From positions 186,001 to 250,000 of the forward strand of contig MU853182.1 in the NCBI GenBank assembly GCA_033085395.1: 64,000 bases of DNA, in the 5' to 3' direction. Within the stretch, counting starts at the first letter, position 1; each line of letters opens with the position of its first letter. The DNA is from Xanthoparmelia taractica (taxonomy: Eukaryota; Ascomycota; Lecanoromycetes; Lecanorales; Parmeliaceae). A program made the position numbers and the translations under genes. A model generated the notes under the pieces. The model was not told the origin of the DNA. It was given only the letters and a program-made list of their open reading frames with translations, and made no database searches. Of this stretch, positions 31,674 through 43,490 are shown in pieces.

Positions 31674-33117
31674 TGCGGGCTACTTTCGTGCCCCGTGCGT
31701 GGACAACTGCTCCGCAGCTCTACCGCGTAAGTTGGTGGTCGTCTGCTTCGAGGGCCAGTGCGGGCGGAGGGGGGGACTTGGGGTGCAATCAAAGCGAGGG
31801 ATGGTCCGTTGACTAAGTGCGAGGAGATGTCGTGGTTGGGCAATGGCAATGGCAATTCTACAACCAATGCCAGTTATACCAGGGCCAAAGGCGTAGCTGA
31901 AGCAAATGAATTGAACATAAAAACCATGGAGTCCAACTGTTTCTCCAAGCTGCTTTCCAGAAGCTATGAGCGATGAGGCGGATTAAAAAGGATCTGGAAG
32001 ATCCCACTCTCCCCTGGTTGGTGCCCCTTGTCTCCTCGTCTCGTGTGAGGGAGACGGAGGTTCGATTGATCGTCCACCAAAACTTAGAAGGCGGGTGAAG
32101 AAAAGTCAAGTTCTCTGTTCACATCAATCGGCATTTAATTAAATTCAGAATTTACCAGTAAGGAGACGAGTCGATTAGTTAGGAAAAAGTCATCTTCCCC
32201 CTCGTATGATACATTATACGAGTACTTTAGGTTGGGGGGAGAAAACTAACCTCTGGATTCTGGAGCATCATTTCATAGGCATATATAGCCTCATAGGTAC
32301 TATATACGAGCTCATCATGTCCCCAATTATTCAAATGTTTGCTCATACAATCAGTACTAAGGGAGGATGTACTTGGGGAAGTAGGAAGTAGCCTCGGGCC
32401 CAAATACCATAATAATTAATCTTGGTCAATAATCAGGTAAAATAGTTAAGAAGCATAGAACTTCAATTGAACAGCAAGCTAAATTGTTCAGGGCATCAAA
32501 GGGCTAGATGGGATACTTTAGGGGTCAATTGGCGTCAACGGATTTTGACCTGATTCAGGGGAAAAGGGCTCAATTCTATGTCCCTGGGAAGTGCTGGCCT
32601 GCAGTAGTGCCCATCGCCCAGACAGACAGACATACAGACAGACGTCCCCTCTGACCTCTGTCACGTCGCACTGAACTTGAACTTGGTTGGTAGGTGGAAC
32701 GATGCTCCACTCGCATGCCTTATGCATTATCTCAACCAACCCCCTTCACCCTTGACTTTTGATCCAAAACGCAAATTGGGCAGCAACAACTATGTCTGCT
32801 TCCAACGCCAATGCTAGCCAGAACCAGCTCCCTAAATAATCCACCTACTCCGTAGAGCAGAGCGCGTCATTGCCATAACCCTCCAGAGCCCACGCCCCAA
32901 CCCCATGGGAACGAGTCAATATCACGCCCACCAAGCGCCAAGCACAAGACGCTCTACATGGCCGTCATCAGCTAATATCCGCACCAACTTCCTCCCAACC
33001 TAGCAACCAGAGAGCGTCAACAAGTACCAGTAGATACGCATACATACCGACGCTCCGAAACTGTGTAAGCTAAGCAACCAATCAGAATCCTCCTCCCTCT
33101 CCTGCAGCGCTCCCACA
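31674..33117. other. Intergenic, about 1.4 kb
   Basis: It lies between the Ras-like gene start and the wc-1 3' end. It has a CAGA-type microsatellite at about 32619-32643 and an AT-rich patch near 32130-32150. No protein gene or RNA gene was recognised. Confidence 0.45.
32619..32643. repeat. Short CAGA microsatellite
   Basis: The tetranucleotide CAGA is repeated about five to six times with one interruption, in noncoding DNA. Confidence 0.6.
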
Positions 33118-36100
33118 CTACATCAGCGGTAGCGGCGGCGGTCTCATCTGATGGTCCCCTGGTTCTACGCCTTCCTCAATCTTTGCCGGGATGCCTCCCC
33201 CGAAACCCTGGCATGCAGACGCTTCCATACGCGCCATCTTTGCATTGTGCGAGTCAGCGTTGAGGGCTTGCGGTGACCGCTGATCGGCTAGCGGTCCTGA
33301 TTTGTTGTCTGGCATTGGCTCGACCGAGCTGATGAGATTAAGACTATTAGTCCCTGCAGGCGACGCGGAATCCTTGTCGCTTTTTTGTGACGATGTTCGT
33401 GGTGTGACTCGGCCATTCTACAATACTTAGTCGACAGAAATGACTGATTTGGCTAGCAGCTACCTACCTCTTTAGCCCATCGGAGCCCGCATCCATTACA
33501 CAGATCGCGGTTGCCACTTGGACCTCGCCTCCACTCAGGCGTGACTCGCGTATGGCAATTGGCGCAGTCCTTTTGCAAGTTACCCGCACCATTTCGCCTT
33601 TTCCTCTTCTTCTTACTAGAGAGCAGACTCTGTAGCTCTTCTGCCAGTAACCTGTTTCTCTTCTCCATTTGGCGAAGCTCAAATTGCCAGCTGGTACTCC
33701 TTGTTGTCTTCAATTCATCGAAGACATTGTCTTCTGATGCGAGAGCTTCATGCTGGTTACCAAGGACTAGACCCATTCCACCTGCCTGCGTGGTTACCCC
33801 CTCCGCCTTCACATTTCCAGGAGCTGATTTGGGAGCCTGATTGCCACCCGAGGCGCCGCCAGTAGACGATGCGGGACTGGACGACTTCTGTTCGGTCTTT
33901 GGAGAGATATTGGATGCTTGTCTATTCAGAGTGCGTGGCAACTTCAGTAATCGCGTTTGTGCCACCAAGAATGTAGGCTTCTGGCCCTCGCAGGCATCTC
34001 CAGGGTAGATAGTCGTCCGAGCTTGCAGCGTTTGGCCCCGCTTATTCTGTACGTCATGCTTGAAAGTTGCTCGAACACCCGTGCGAGCAACTTCTAACAT
34101 TTTACCGAACTCGAGCTTTGACTCCGCCCTCATCAGTGCTTGACAGCTGGTACCAACAAGATCTTCGGGCTGGCGGTCGAGTAGACTGCGGACATTAGAT
34201 GAGACGAACAGGAACATGCCTGATGTAGACATTTTAGTCCACAGCTCACTCTCGCCAAAGCCACCAACAGACATTATGTCTTCCCTTGCTAGTGCATAAA
34301 CCGGGCGTTCTCGTCCTACCATAATGATACACTTTCGACCCTTTCCTTGCTCAAGATGAAGTGACCCATGACTCTCAAACCATGTATAGCCGCTGTTTTT
34401 CCGCCGTATTCTGAAAACGACGTTGACAGCAGCTCCGGTCGAAGTATCTTTGAGTTCCCGTGTAACCGGGACGATGTCACTTGGGTGGCATACAGAAGAA
34501 AGTGCTGTGCCCACAAGCTCGCTAGGATCATATTCGAGGACTTTGCGGCTTGACGGAGACAGATAAAGGAAGAGACCCTTCAATGAAAGGACGTGCACAA
34601 CATCGTCAGTGTTCTCGAGGAGAACCTTATCCCATATTCGTTTCGACAACTCCGACTCTCCAGAACCAATGGTACTGAGAACTGTAGAAACATCATCACG
34701 AGCAACAGTCTGGCTGAGCTCGGAATTCTGATTGCCAGGATGATCGGGTACGACATATCGTGGCAGCAAACCGCGTTGGTAATTAATGCTGTACGACCCA
34801 TCTGGAAGACTGTTAGGATCCATGGTCGCTCATGGAGAAAGGGTGTACTTACCAGGATTCTTATTCGTTATAGACGTTGGCTGTTCGACAAGATCAACCT
34901 GAAATCCAACGTAGTACTTGATTTCATCGCTGTCCCACGTTATGGGTATCATAGTGAGCAAATTCATAAAGGGTTGTCCTCCTTTCCGATAATTGATCAG
35001 ACTGATCTGAGTTTCTTGCCTTTGATTTATCATGTTCTTGATGCGAAATACCGATTGATCGTCAACATATTTTCGTTTGACGCCTATTTGTATTTTGCCG
35101 TCGGGAGACTGGAGGAAACGGCAGTTCCTCCCCAATATCTCATGCCGTGTATAAGCGGTCAAACGTTCGAAGACATCGGAACAATACACAATCGGTATGT
35201 CGTGCTGAGTTACGTCGCATACGACGAAGGCGCATGACATATCGACTGCTCCTATGTTGATCTGTGGCTTTGGCCTTGCAGCGACTCTCATGAGGACTCC
35301 AAGCATGTCAAAGCCGCTGGATGAGTAGGCGTTCCGATATTGGGGTATGACCTGTTGTGAAGCACTCCCTTGACCCTGATAGGGCACCCCGTTGTTAGTA
35401 GTGATATCAAGGTTGGCAGTCGGCCGAGGCTTTTGAGGGGGGTCGAGATCGGGTAGATTATGGGATCCTGACATCTGCATCGGAGGGCTCGTACTCGATA
35501 TTGGAATCTGAGTATGGCTCAGGTTGACTTGCAAATTTTGCATCTGATCTGAGACTGCCGTAGCTGGCAAACTGTCCATTGCGTTTTGAGCGCCGAGACC
35601 ACCCATGTTACCACCTCCAGGATCATGCATTTGCTCGGGTATCGAAGTAGACATACCCTGCTGCACGGGCGGAGTGGACATGTCGGTTGTAAAGGTGTTT
35701 CCGGTATAAGTATTCCTTGGGGTAATGTCACCATTTGTGCCGTTGTCCAAACCAGTGGCGGAAAAATCCATTCCCATAAGCATACTGTTAGACATGTAAG
35801 GTCCAGGAATGTCGTAGGCAAGCGATTCAGCCGAATCAAGAGTATGGCCGTAGGGTGAAGATGATGAGATTGGTGTATAGCTCGCTGCCATGTTGTGGAA
35901 GCTTGTGTTGAGTGCAAGATGCTCGTTGGATAGCTGCCGTCTCGCTCTTTGGCTATCGAGTCTTCGTTGAGCAATATTCCCGGGACGGTGCACGCCCGAG
36001 TTTGTTGAAACATGGGTCGGATCGAACTGGAAACCTTCAAGGTCGCTGGTATGTCCGGAACCAAATTCCAACATGGAGGATCTTCTAGAATCGAGCTCTT

Positions 36101-36353
36101 GCATTGGTTGTCTGTTAGAAGTGTAGGAATTGGAATGATGAAAACTGCTCCTGCGCTGCAATTCTTTCTGATTCTGATTGATAATGTCGTCGAATGTGTG
36201 GCCACCCATCATGCCCGAGGCATCCACTCCATTCGGACCTATGATGCCCATCATCGCATCATGATTGTTCAAGTCCGTCAACCTTTGCAGATCCTCCTGC
36301 GAGTACTGCCTCTCATAGTAATTGTTCATATTGCCCACATTCGTTTGGTTCAT
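33118..36353 (-). CDS. wc-1: White collar-1 blue-light photoreceptor and transcription factor
   Basis: Exons: 36353-34853, 34801-33468 and 33417-33118 (1044 aa). Both introns are about 50 nt; the joins restore TNKNPDGSYSINYQRG and WAKENGRVTPRTSS. Domains in order: a Gln/Asn/Ser/Met-rich activation-like N-terminus, without long poly-Gln tracts; a LOV domain (about 375-490) with the flavin-adduct motif GRNCRFLQ and its cysteine at residue 411; two PAS domains (about 560-645 and 683-783); a basic KKKRKRR stretch; and a GATA zinc finger (about 913-945, CxxC-x18-CxxC). WC-1 binds FAD, pairs with WC-2 through PAS domains and activates light-responsive genes; it is also a circadian positive element in Neurospora. 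The presence of all key residues argues for a working blue-light sensor. An upstream open frame ends over its start codon. Confidence 0.96.
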
Positions 36354-37261
36354 GGTGATCCCTCTTTACCAAAGTCCACTAAACTCGCCCCCTGTCCAAT
36401 GTTCCCAAGCTTAATCCTGCCTGATATGTCTAACGCATTTGACATCCTTTTGCACCCTTGCCAATCTCCCCGGCCGAAAAGCGGGCGCAACGCCGTGGAG
36501 AAAGCTGTAAGTGTTGTCGCACCTGCGTAAAGGTGGGGAGGGAGAGGCAAGAGCACCCACAGCGACAGGATTTGAGCAAGGATGATAAGCGCGAGCCCCG
36601 GAAAAGGGATTCGGGTTCGCAAGTGGTTCGCAGGTTATATGCGAGGCCGCTGCGTGACGCGGTATGCTGTTGGCTCTGATATGCGACTGGATTTGCTACC
36701 GGAAATAGCAGCCAATTGGTGGCCGTGCATCACTTGGACAAGGCCTCTGGTATGCGGCCTTTAATGAAGCTAGAAAAGAGGTTGGGACAGAAGGATCGGG
36801 TGTAGAGAAGGAGGAAGTTATGCCAACGAGTGAGGTTGTTGCTCCTAAGTTCTGGTGATCCCTCACCTTTCAAGTAGGAGCCGGCCCTGTCAGTTTCTTA
36901 GTTACTTTACGCCATTACAGGACAGGCTAAGCTTAGCAGCTCCGTGTGAAAGCTTGGCGTATTATATGGGGCTCGACCGAGTCTATCCCGTATTTGCCCT
37001 GGGCTAGCTTTGAATACACCTTAGCGTTATTTACACAACGTCTGCTCCTACACATACAGACCAAAAGCCCGCCGCTGTTGTTATGCAACATCATTGCCTC
37101 CGCCCCAAATCTCAAAATTTCAGATAAGTACCCTGAGCGGGAATCTCAGGTTAGCAGCCCCCGAGGCCATACTATGAAAGGAAATGGTATACGTTGCCTT
37201 CTGACCTCTTTGGTAAAATGCTTGACGTCCTGACGCATTGCGCGAAGACTGTATGATGACG
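36354..37261. other. Intergenic upstream of wc-1
   Basis: It carries the wc-1 promoter and leader and, at the far end, the 3' end of fmp25. A 90-codon minus-strand open frame (36622-36350) ends in a stop that overlaps the wc-1 ATG (listed as a finding). Nothing else is recognised. Confidence 0.45.
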
Positions 37262-39049
37262 CTAGACCCCAGAATATACAGCACTTACCATCCTCCCACA
37301 CTCAACTCTCTGCTCCATACTCACTTTCCGCCCATTGACATCGACCTTGTGACGTGGGGTGATTTGAAAGCGATGTTCCTCTCTCCGCTTCCCCACCGCC
37401 TTCTCCGCAGCAGAGTCTAAAGGCGCGATGTATCCTGGCAGAGCAACATTATTCCTCTTCCCCATTCCAAGCTGATAGTTCTCGTTTCCGCCCCACCAAA
37501 GTACGTCAGCACCCCAGTTGGTATCATTACGGGAGTCTGTGGACGACGAAGTACCGGCTTTAACGTGCGTAACATTATCCATCGTGGCGCTAGCATGTGT
37601 GCTACCGACTGATAGGCGCTTCAGCCTAATGGGAACAACCGTGTTGTTGCTCTCATCGAATTCAGAAAGTCCACTGAGCGCCTTGATCTTCGTTGGCGTG
37701 CCTTGGACATGCGTCCAGCGTCCAGTGCCAAGAGTTCCTAGAATACCTTGTCCACTAGCCCAAGTATCAGCCGTAATGCGGCCGAGGCCGATTTGCGCAG
37801 CGGAGGCTTCGCCGGGTTGAGCAACTCGAGTCGCATCCACTGTGAAGAAAGAGTTTGAACCACCAGCGGAGATAGAAGTCACGCGAGGTGATAGGTTGGT
37901 ACCGGAGTATAGTCTTGAGATTGGCAAAAGAGAGGGAGCATCAATATACGGAGACTCTCCGCTAGGGTCGAAGCCGAGTTGACCCGAGCTATTGTCGCCA
38001 AAGCCAAAGACGCGACCCTCTTTGTCCAATGCTAGAGAGTGAAAGTCACCTGTTGCGATAGCTACAATTTCGAAACCGCGGAGAGTGGTGATCTCGTGTG
38101 GTTGATCATATGGGCCAGGCGGTCGAGTAGTCCAGGATAAGCCTGGGATACCCATCTCACCCCTTGATGGGAACTCTTCACTGCTGGAAGCAGCACTAAA
38201 AAGACGGCCATTGGAGGTAAGGAGCAGGACGTGTTCGAGACCAGAGCTGATTGACGACACTTTCTCGCCCCACCCCATGTTCTGTGGCTGTAATAGGCGA
38301 TAGCTGACATTCGCCCGCGAGCTCCAAAAGGGCATCCACGAACGTTCCATAGGTTTAGCGCCCTTAACCTGATCCTCGTGCGACACAGGCAAAGAATAGA
38401 CCTTTCCATTCGACGCCAATACTATAATCCTATCCCTAGATATGGTCACGGCTGTCAAGTCCTTTCCCGTCAATGTAGGCGTAGGCTGTCGGACATCTGT
38501 CGAGAACCCAGTACCCCATTGCAGTAAATCGCCTTTTTCGGTGATGGCGGCACCAAAATTTCTATCCAGCTTCATATCTCGTAGCAACACCCCGTCAAAG
38601 AACGGTATCCTCCTGGGCTGCTTTATCACTGCCTCATCTGAATCTGGCGCTGCTACCCTCCCACTGTTCGACCCCCACGCATAGACGCCGGGGTTTTCCC
38701 AGCTCTTTTTCACTTGGAGATGCTGCGAACTGATAACATCACGATTTTCCTCTTTCGATAGCCCTTTGTTTTTTCTGGACTTTTCGATCTTGACTTCAGC
38801 GGGGGTGGGAGGTGCTTCGGCGTGAAGTTCTGTGAGGTATGAATGTTTGGAGCCATGGTATAGAGCTGTACCGGCCCCAGCGCCAAGGATGACGCGAATT
38901 AGAAATTTGTAGGTAAGTAGACTCTCATTAAGAGGTGCCTTGGTCCTAAAGTGTCGTCGTTGCGATAAACGTGATGCATAGAAAGCGCTTGTTCGAGACG
39001 CTCTGCATACTTCGGTGACAATGCGGGGAGCAGACATGGTACACTTCAT
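37262..39049 (-). CDS. fmp25: Fmp25-like mitochondrial RCC1-repeat protein
   Basis: Single exon, 595 aa; the ATG at 39037 is an alternative start. The N-terminus is Arg/Ser-rich and lacks acids (a mitochondrial presequence). A single membrane segment follows at about residues 50-65 (FLIRVILGAGAGTALYHG). RCC1-type propeller repeats then fill the protein: GVYAWGSNSGRV, ITEKGDLLQWGTG, GDFHSLALDKEGRVFGFGDN and ADVLWWGGNENYQLGMG. In yeast, Fmp25 is an inner-membrane protein needed for early assembly of respiratory complex III. The length and layout agree with that family, so the same role is likely. Confidence 0.9.
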   Translation of the reverse strand: MKCTMSAPRIVTEVCRASRTSAFYASRLSQRRHFRTKAPLNESLLTYKFLIRVILGAGAGTALYHGSKHSYLTELHAEAPPTPAEVKIEKSRKNKGLSKEENRDVISSQHLQVKKSWENPGVYAWGSNSGRVAAPDSDEAVIKQPRRIPFFDGVLLRDMKLDRNFGAAITEKGDLLQWGTGFSTDVRQPTPTLTGKDLTAVTISRDRIIVLASNGKVYSLPVSHEDQVKGAKPMERSWMPFWSSRANVSYRLLQPQNMGWGEKVSSISSGLEHVLLLTSNGRLFSAASSSEEFPSRGEMGIPGLSWTTRPPGPYDQPHEITTLRGFEIVAIATGDFHSLALDKEGRVFGFGDNSSGQLGFDPSGESPYIDAPSLLPISRLYSGTNLSPRVTSISAGGSNSFFTVDATRVAQPGEASAAQIGLGRITADTWASGQGILGTLGTGRWTHVQGTPTKIKALSGLSEFDESNNTVVPIRLKRLSVGSTHASATMDNVTHVKAGTSSSTDSRNDTNWGADVLWWGGNENYQLGMGKRNNVALPGYIAPLDSAAEKAVGKRREEHRFQITPRHKVDVNGRKVSMEQRVECGRMVSAVYSGV

Positions 39050-39265
39050 CTTGGCTTTGCTAAGAAGTTAATGATCATGATAGCACGAGTGCCGACCATA
39101 TCATGTTTCAGTAACGTTTGTTAGATATCGATTGCTCTATTTACTTGATCTTGTGCTCTGTTGAAATGGAGTAGTCATGACTGCCCCTCGGGCGCTAAGA
39201 CATGCAGTATGAAATGTACCCCTTGTCCTGTTTGATCTCGCCACAGCCCTTCCTGTCATAACCCT

Positions 39266-39869
39266 TCAGATTTCCGTTACGATCCCGATAAATCGTCTAA
39301 AGCGTTGTCGCTTTGCAGCGACATTGCCATCAGTAGCTTGTCCAAACGCTTCAAGGATCGTAGCAAGCTCATTTCCTGCTACAGATTAGAACAAAATATT
39401 TAAGGAGTAGAAGAGTATTACTTACCGGAAAGCTGCACTAACGCTCTACCATTCTCTGGAAATCCACCGACAGAGTTATTTCGTCGATCAAGCAGTGGAT
39501 AAAGAGGTATGTCGAGACGATTGATAGCGGAATTATGAAGTCTTGCAAGAGAATTCGTCTCACTGAATAGTTGTAAGTAACTAATGATATCGAAAAGACA
39601 TATCACTCTTACCTTGCATTGAATCGTGCTCCAAGGTCGTCGAATCGTGCTCCAAGGTTGTCGAATCGTGCTCCAAGGTCGTCGAATCGTGCTCCAAGGT
39701 TGCCAATAGCTTGAGTGATGTTCTGTAATTGCGTAATGATGGCATCGCCTTGGTTGAAGGCTGGTATGTTCGAGAACCGTGATATCTGACGTGCAGCATG
39801 TTCAAAACATTGTGCCAGCTCTGTAAAATCTGGCTGAGGTGCCTGGGGTGGCTGAACTTGTGCATTCAT
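39266..39869 (-). CDS. Small heptad-repeat protein of unknown function
   Basis: Exons: 39869-39613, 39562-39426 and 39375-39266 (167 aa); two introns of about 50 nt with phases that fit. The N-terminal part is Gln/Pro-rich, then helical (FTELAQCFEHAARQISRF, ITQLQNITQAIGNLGARFDD). It carries four tandem copies of the seven-residue unit LGARFDD/N, encoded by near-identical 21-bp units. The C-terminal part (SLARLHNSAINRLDIPLYPL, then GFPENGRALVQLSGNELATILEAFG and KRQRFRRFIG) follows a pattern I have seen in small fungal proteins of unknown role. It is probably an oligomeric coiled-coil protein. Repeat number may vary between strains. Confidence 0.68.
39617..39703 (-). repeat. Four tandem 21-bp repeats
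   Basis: Near-identical 21-bp units inside the coding exon encode LGARFDD or LGARFDN four times. The unit keeps frame, so copy-number change would add or remove heptads without breaking the protein. Confidence 0.8.
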
Positions 39870-42316
39870 GATACTCGTATCAATGGTTGAAAGTTGTTCT
39901 GACGTGTAGAAGAAGAAAAGATCACTGCCAAGCCACTAGAGTAACCGGGGGTGATGAAAGCGACTTCCTCAACCACGATCTCGCTCCTTATCAGGTCTAG
40001 GGTGACCGCCGCCCTACTGGGATTTATCGTGGAAAGATGGTGTTTTCTTCTTGGATGACCGGATAGCTATCTGAACCTAGGGTATGCTGCAACTTTAATT
40101 GAGTGCTCCGGGCAGATAGAGAATCATGGTACACAAGGTAGAGACCGGCCTTTCCTGACAAAAGTGAACGGCTCACGGAGAATGAGGGTACTGGAAATGA
40201 CGGGGATTGACAGACCTGGAGAAGAACAGGAAGACGCAGATAGTAAGGCTGGCAGATTTTCCTCCTGGGGACATGTGACTTCTGGGAAAATTCCAACAGT
40301 GTTGGGTGAATGCAGAGAGATCAATAAGGTCACAAGTCCCGATTTTGAAAAATGGTCTCTCAACGCTTGAAAGCTTCTCCAGGAATCAGCTAGATCCGCT
40401 CACAGTCTTCCTACTTCATAGCCTTTAACTATAATATTCTTCGTGTATAGGTGCGCAACCACGATGACTGTGGTCATGATAACACTCGCGACTATTGTCA
40501 AAGCCTGATAGCGTCGCAATGTAAATGGAAAAGGAATTCCGCTGGAATACCAGGCGGGGGCGCTAAGGCCGGCTGATTTAGATAAGAGATGCCTTGTGAT
40601 TGAAACATTTGAATGGGCGGTTACAGCTGATTCGTACGCGCTCGCGTCCTCCTCTTGACTCTAGGAGAAGAAGGCTGAAGAAGGTAGGAGAAGGTGGGAA
40701 GAGATTTGGGTGTTGGAGGGCTCTTATCCTCACCAGAAGCATGAGCCGCCATGATGCGGCCAAAACGCTTTGGTCAATGTGGTGGGGTAAGCAAGAGCTG
40801 AAAATGATCCGAGTATCGAGAAGAAGACTTGAGGGTTGAAGCTGGCTAAGGGGAGCAAAGGAAAAATGTTGTGTGGACAAGTGCGGAGAGGCAGAGTTGA
40901 TTGAAGCACAAGCCGGCAGGAGGATGTACATTGGACGCTGGAACACATACATGGTCAGGCCATGACTTTCCCATCAGAGGTAGGAAAGGCTGAGATGTAA
41001 CCCACACCTCAACCCATTTTCAAAGGGACTTCATACTTGTACGACCCTAATCGACACAAGGCTGTCATCTAGATCGACGCATTCACACATCTTCCCTTTG
41101 GCTGATCAACTTTGATTTACATCGGACAAGATCTTCCGTATTATTGCCTATTAAAGTAGTCGCCTCCGTGTATCATGCAGTTGCTATAAGATCCTGCGAT
41201 TCTGACTGCATTGCAGGAAATCCTTTAATACTTGACTATTCAAGCAGTCAGCTCTGTTTTGTGCATAGAAATGTAGAAGGTAATGATGTTGTACGTGAAG
41301 AAGAAGATTAAGGTATGTACGATCTCGCCTTGGTATTTGGCAGGCACATATTGAGTGAGCCAAATAATTTAGCTTAATTAATTTGCTTCTTATTAGTAAA
41401 TACGCGTAAATAATATTTTAATATTTAATTTTATACCTCGCATTTGCATGGCTCCAACCACCCCAAGTCCATAAGGAATTCTAGATGATTAAATAAGGGC
41501 TGAGAAGCGGCGAAATGTACATATGACGTCCCTTCTCTACATTTGGCACCAACATGAGGGCAAAGAAGATATGCTTGTAGTGTCATACAGTCCTGCCCCA
41601 TGTATTCGGTATAGCTTACAACTGAGTTGCCTCAGCAGAAACGTTTCCGCAACACTTAGCCGAAGGATTGCCGGATATTGTGGGGGGTCAGCAATTGCCC
41701 TTGTACCGTAAGCCTGAGTGCTCTGGCCGAATAAGGTGGCTTCATTAGCTAGCTTCCCTTAAGGTACATACAAGCAGCGATTCATTCAACATCGCCCCTA
41801 GATCTGCGGCGAGACTGCGCCTGACCTGAGCCCGGTTTGGGGCCCATGCAATCCTAGTCAACAGCAGCTCTCCGCTACGGGCCGCCTTCCGAAGAGTTAG
41901 GGCTGCTGCTCTTAATGCCGCGTTAGATATACAGCGAAAAGATTGCCTCTTCCGGACGTATCCGCCAAGGCGGCGTCACTGGTCATCGAGGATTAGGGTT
42001 GACAAGGCAAATTTGAGTAGCTGCTAGATGCAAGAACGGTGCTGAAGCTCGGACAGACCCACAAGTGCATCGGATCACCGATCGGAGACGCCAAGATATT
42101 GTTGATTCATATCGATAGATACGCAATACTTCAGGAGCCGTGGTACATGCGAGGAGTTTGCAGATACGGATCGTGAAAGAACGAATTGGTGCAGACCTTA
42201 GAGCCACAACCACTTCTGGGGTAGCCGTAGCGAAGCTTTGCATAATGAACTCCAAAAGCCGATTTTTAATCATATTAGGATCCCCCATGAAATGTTTCTA
42301 AGCACTCCGGTCTTGC
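39870..42316. other. Large gene-free stretch, about 2.4 kb
   Basis: No protein gene with motifs or consistent splice pattern is seen on either strand. An AT-rich patch lies at about 41365-41450. A purine-rich stretch lies near 40655-40715. The long open frames here (for example around 40578-40952) look like composition effects. Confidence 0.45.
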
Positions 42317-42932
42317 TCAGAACGCTACCGCCATTCCACCAATCAGGAGTCCTGCCAAAATCACCACTCCGCAGCCCCTAACAATCTCAGCCCCACCTGT
42401 GAAAGGCACCGGTGTACCCTTGAAGGTGGTGTTGTGGTTCGTGGTACTGTTATATACTACGGGGCCATTACCCGTTGGGGTCGCGGTCCCACTGACTCCC
42501 GTGGCGGTGGAGGAAAGGGCAGCACTGGCGTGTCCGAATCCTCCAACTGGGGCGCATACACTTACAGCGTATGCGTTGGTGACTGGAATTGTCGACATCA
42601 GCGAATATTGACCTCAGATGCAGCGAAGGAATCAAATTACCATCTTGCTCAGCAGCGCTACAGTTTGCGGTCTCGCACCTATCAAACTTTTGAGCATAGG
42701 TAGGGTCTTTGCACACGCATGCGAGATTGGTGGCAGTGCAAGTGCTCTCGCTGAAGGCTTGAAGCGTGCACTCTTGCTTTGAATGGTTAGCCATGAGAAA
42801 TGGTACCTTTGGGGAAGCCAAGTGGACCAGCTGGCTTACAGCGCATTGAGGTAGAATGGTGGAAGCGCTCTGCTGCGCTTGGATCAGTGAGAGGGATGCG
42901 CTCGCCAGGAATATCAGGAAGAGTCGATTCAT
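42317..42932 (-). CDS. CFEM-domain cell-surface protein
   Basis: Exons: 42932-42840, 42776-42641 and 42582-42317 (164 aa). The first intron (GTAAGC, branch GGCTAAC, AAAG) joins ILPQCA to QECTLQAF; the second joins AEQD to VTNAYAV. A signal peptide covers residues 1-19. The CFEM domain follows with eight cysteines spaced in the family way (QCAQEC, STCTATNLACVC, RCETANC, VSVC). After a Thr/Ser/Asn-rich stretch, the protein ends in a hydrophobic tail (GVVILAGLLIGGMAVAF) typical of GPI anchoring. CFEM proteins sit on the wall or membrane; some bind haem iron, others act in pathogenesis or surface sensing. The specific role here is unknown. The Asp that marks haem-binding members was not clearly placed. 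Confidence 0.85.
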
Positions 42933-43490
42933 GATTTTGCGTGCTCTGATCTTGGGCGAGGAATGTCGAACGCGGGCCTCAAGTAGAAGTACAAAAGTTG
43001 GCGAGGATTGCGATGTCATCGGATCTCGAATAGTACGTTCATGTTAAGCTTTATAGAATTGATGCATGATCTCAGTTTCCAGTCCATGTTCGCATGTTTT
43101 GGTAAGTTGATATGTGCGCTTAAAAGCAAGGCGACCTCTGGCCGCCCAGAGCACAAGACCGAGAACCGCCGGGGAAGACACGAGGACGGAACGAAAGGCC
43201 ACCAGTATGCCAACTCACTTTTTGCCGAAAAGTAACCCCAGAGAATTTCCCCACGGAGCGGGGCAGCTTCTGTATGATAATAGACCCAGCATCAGCAGTA
43301 AGCTAGAGACAGTAGTGGATGCAGCGCCGTCACCGTGGTGGAGAAGCCTCTTCTGTTGCGATAGCAGATAGCAGGTTTGTACAAGATCAATCAACAGCTG
43401 GATAACATATCACGTTCCCATATATAACCATCTGAACGCCTTTCTGTTACGTGCGGAGGTCTCCAGTGTCCTCACTAGTAGGAGGACACC
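42933..43490. other. Intergenic, 0.56 kb
   Basis: It holds the promoter of the CFEM gene and the 3' end of the VanZ-like gene. Nothing recognisable otherwise. Confidence 0.4.

Noticed and set aside
34593..35237. 214-codon plus-strand open frame within wc-1
   Set aside because: It is antisense to the LOV/PAS exons and carries no motif.
40578..40952. 124-codon minus-strand open frame
   Set aside because: Pyrimidine-rich composition, no homology pattern, no splice support.
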